Shown here: positions 63,191 through 64,000 of the stretch, one piece after another
Layout of the letters: each line of letters begins with the position of its first letter
How positions within the stretch are numbered: the first letter of the stretch is position 1
Assembly: GCA_900472675.1 (NCBI GenBank)
Contig: UCJA01000014.1
Location: 1-64,000 of the forward strand
Direction of reading: 5' to 3'
Length of the DNA: 64,000 bases
DNA from: Hyphomicrobiales bacterium
GTDB lineage: Bacteria > Pseudomonadota > Alphaproteobacteria > Rhizobiales > Rhizobiaceae
Notes under the pieces: model-generated
Database searches by the model: none
Told to the model about the DNA's origin: nothing
What the model saw: only the letters and a program-made list of their open reading frames with translations
Program-made: the position numbers and the translations under genes

Positions 63191-63520
63191 TCAGTTTTTC
63201 AAGCCTAGTGCAAAGGCTAAGGCCACATTGAGCCGTTGGAGGTCGACATCGTGCAGTCTCCCGATGGCTGAACCAATTCGATGACGTGCCATGGTCAGAG
63301 GCTTGTCTGCCATGATCTGCGAGAGGGTCCGCAAGCCATTCGATTCACTGGGTTCAACATCTACCCTATAGTCTGCATCGTTCAGCAATGTCGTCGTGAA
63401 TTGGCAGAAACAAATCGAGGCGTGTTCATCGATGAGTTCGTCTGCGAGAATGACGACTGCAGGGCGTGGCTTGCCGTAGTCGCCGGGAGCGGCAAGGATA
63501 ACAATGTCGCCGCGTCTCAT
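63191..63520 (-). CDS. PemK/MazF family toxin (mRNA interferase)
   Basis: The product has 109 residues. MRRGDIVILAAPGDYGKPRP then AVVILADELI is the MazF start with the conserved Gly-Lys-Pro-Arg-Pro. SQIMADKPLTMARHRIGSAI holds the second conserved region. It cleaves RNA unless bound by its antitoxin. The ATG overlaps the antitoxin stop by four bases. Confidence 0.92.
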   Translation of the reverse strand: MRRGDIVILAAPGDYGKPRPAVVILADELIDEHASICFCQFTTTLLNDADYRVDVEPSESNGLRTLSQIMADKPLTMARHRIGSAIGRLHDVDLQRLNVALAFALGLKN

Positions 63521-63735
63521 TCGAATTCCAGGAGACCATCTGCTCCATAGTCGGAGACCGCTTCGATGGAGGCGATTTCCGCAGCTTCCGCCGCTGCATC
63601 GGTCGATCTGTGGGACAACCTTATCCGTTCCTGAACTTCAGGGTGGGAAGCGTCTGGCACCAGCAGGCGCAACTCCCGAACCGGAAGCCCCGTGACCTTG
63701 TCCCGTAACACCTTGTGTCGCGCAGTCGCCGACAT
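63517..63735 (-). CDS. DUF3018/MazE-like antitoxin
   Basis: The product has 72 residues. KVTGLPVRELRLLVPDASHP and EVQERIRLSHRS match the small MazE-type (DUF3018) antitoxins that pair with PemK/MazF toxins. It precedes the toxin with a four-base overlap. Positions 63736-64000 to the window end hold its promoter region and no other gene that I can see. Confidence 0.88.
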   Translation of the reverse strand: MSATARHKVLRDKVTGLPVRELRLLVPDASHPEVQERIRLSHRSTDAAAEAAEIASIEAVSDYGADGLLEFE

Positions 63736-64000
63736 CGCGAAATCCTTCCAAGCAGGCGAAGGACACCACTATAGGCGACTAGTGATTTCGTGCAAACGAC
63801 GCTCGCTGTCACGGTCAGTATTTTTACGCGGCGTTGAAAAAACTTCTTGATTATGACGGCGAACATTCTTATCTCCCGGTCAGCCCAAAGTCGCACGTGC
63901 CCGTGGGTGTCCGCCGACCCTCTATTTGGTGAGGTCATCGGTAAGGTACCTGGAACTAACCCCTCCAGTCGCTATTCCGGCCATCCGGGAAATGCGAGGA

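Overview
The window reads as chromosomal DNA of an alphaproteobacterium, most likely a member of the Rhizobiaceae (Agrobacterium/Rhizobium group). Base composition is GC-rich and gene density is high. There is a SitABCD manganese/iron transporter behind Mur-type boxes (TGCAA-n7-CGCAA-like), a xylB-xylA operon under a LacI regulator, many LysR/SorC/TetR regulators, and the GGGGAGAAG-type intergenic palindromes typical of this family. No rRNA, tRNA, CRISPR array, integrase or transposase was seen.

Layout. 0.3-2.5 kb: a Gal80-like oxidoreductase and a LysR regulator. 2.6-5.1 kb: a small inserted module with a ParB/DGQHR-type protein and a HEPN protein. 5.1-9.2 kb: SorC regulator, divergent transaldolase and a soluble PAS-PAS chemoreceptor. 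9.2-10.6 kb: a second small module (PIN nuclease plus unknown partner). 10.6-12.4 kb: MarR regulator and MFS transporter sharing a palindromic operator. 12.4-16.0 kb: sitABCD. 16.2-24.6 kb: a His-rich anchored protein, lysS, gltX, a SLC13/RCK transporter, TerC and a TetR regulator. 24.7-27.5 kb: EmrAB-type efflux. 27.7-31.6 kb: lacI-type regulator, xylB, xylA. 31.7-38.2 kb: alcohol dehydrogenase, PdxI-like reductase, two regulator/reductase pairs and a second TerC. 38.3-46.3 kb: a sugar ABC transporter followed by a TIM-barrel isomerase, a Gfo/Idh/MocA dehydrogenase and a GH1 beta-glucosidase. 46.4-52.3 kb: the metNIQ methionine transporter between two c-di-GMP enzymes. 52.4-62.2 kb: HxlR/SDR pair, methyltransferase, TrhO, CYTH/CHAD pair, KDPG aldolase, DUF533, GNAT and a NicO/DUF1007 metal pair. 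62.3-63.7 kb: LysR and a MazEF-like toxin-antitoxin pair.

The most interesting pattern is that both small modules (2.6-5.1 kb and 9.2-10.6 kb) are flanked by imperfect direct repeats. In each case one repeat copy is the intact 3' end of the adjacent chromosomal gene (sorC-type regulator; MFS transporter) and the other is an orphan copy differing mostly at silent codon positions. That is the structure left when DNA integrates at a gene's 3' end and brings in a homologous end, yet neither module has a recombinase. The first module (DGQHR/ParB-like plus Rx4H HEPN protein, translationally coupled) is my best candidate for a little-described defence or toxin-antitoxin system. The second has the architecture of a toxin-antitoxin operon, including a palindromic operator, with a partner protein I do not recognise.

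The sugar genes appear co-regulated. A nearly identical TACGTA-centred palindrome lies upstream of both the lacI-xylBA operon and the ABC transporter operon about 10.7 kb away, so one LacI-type regulator probably controls both.
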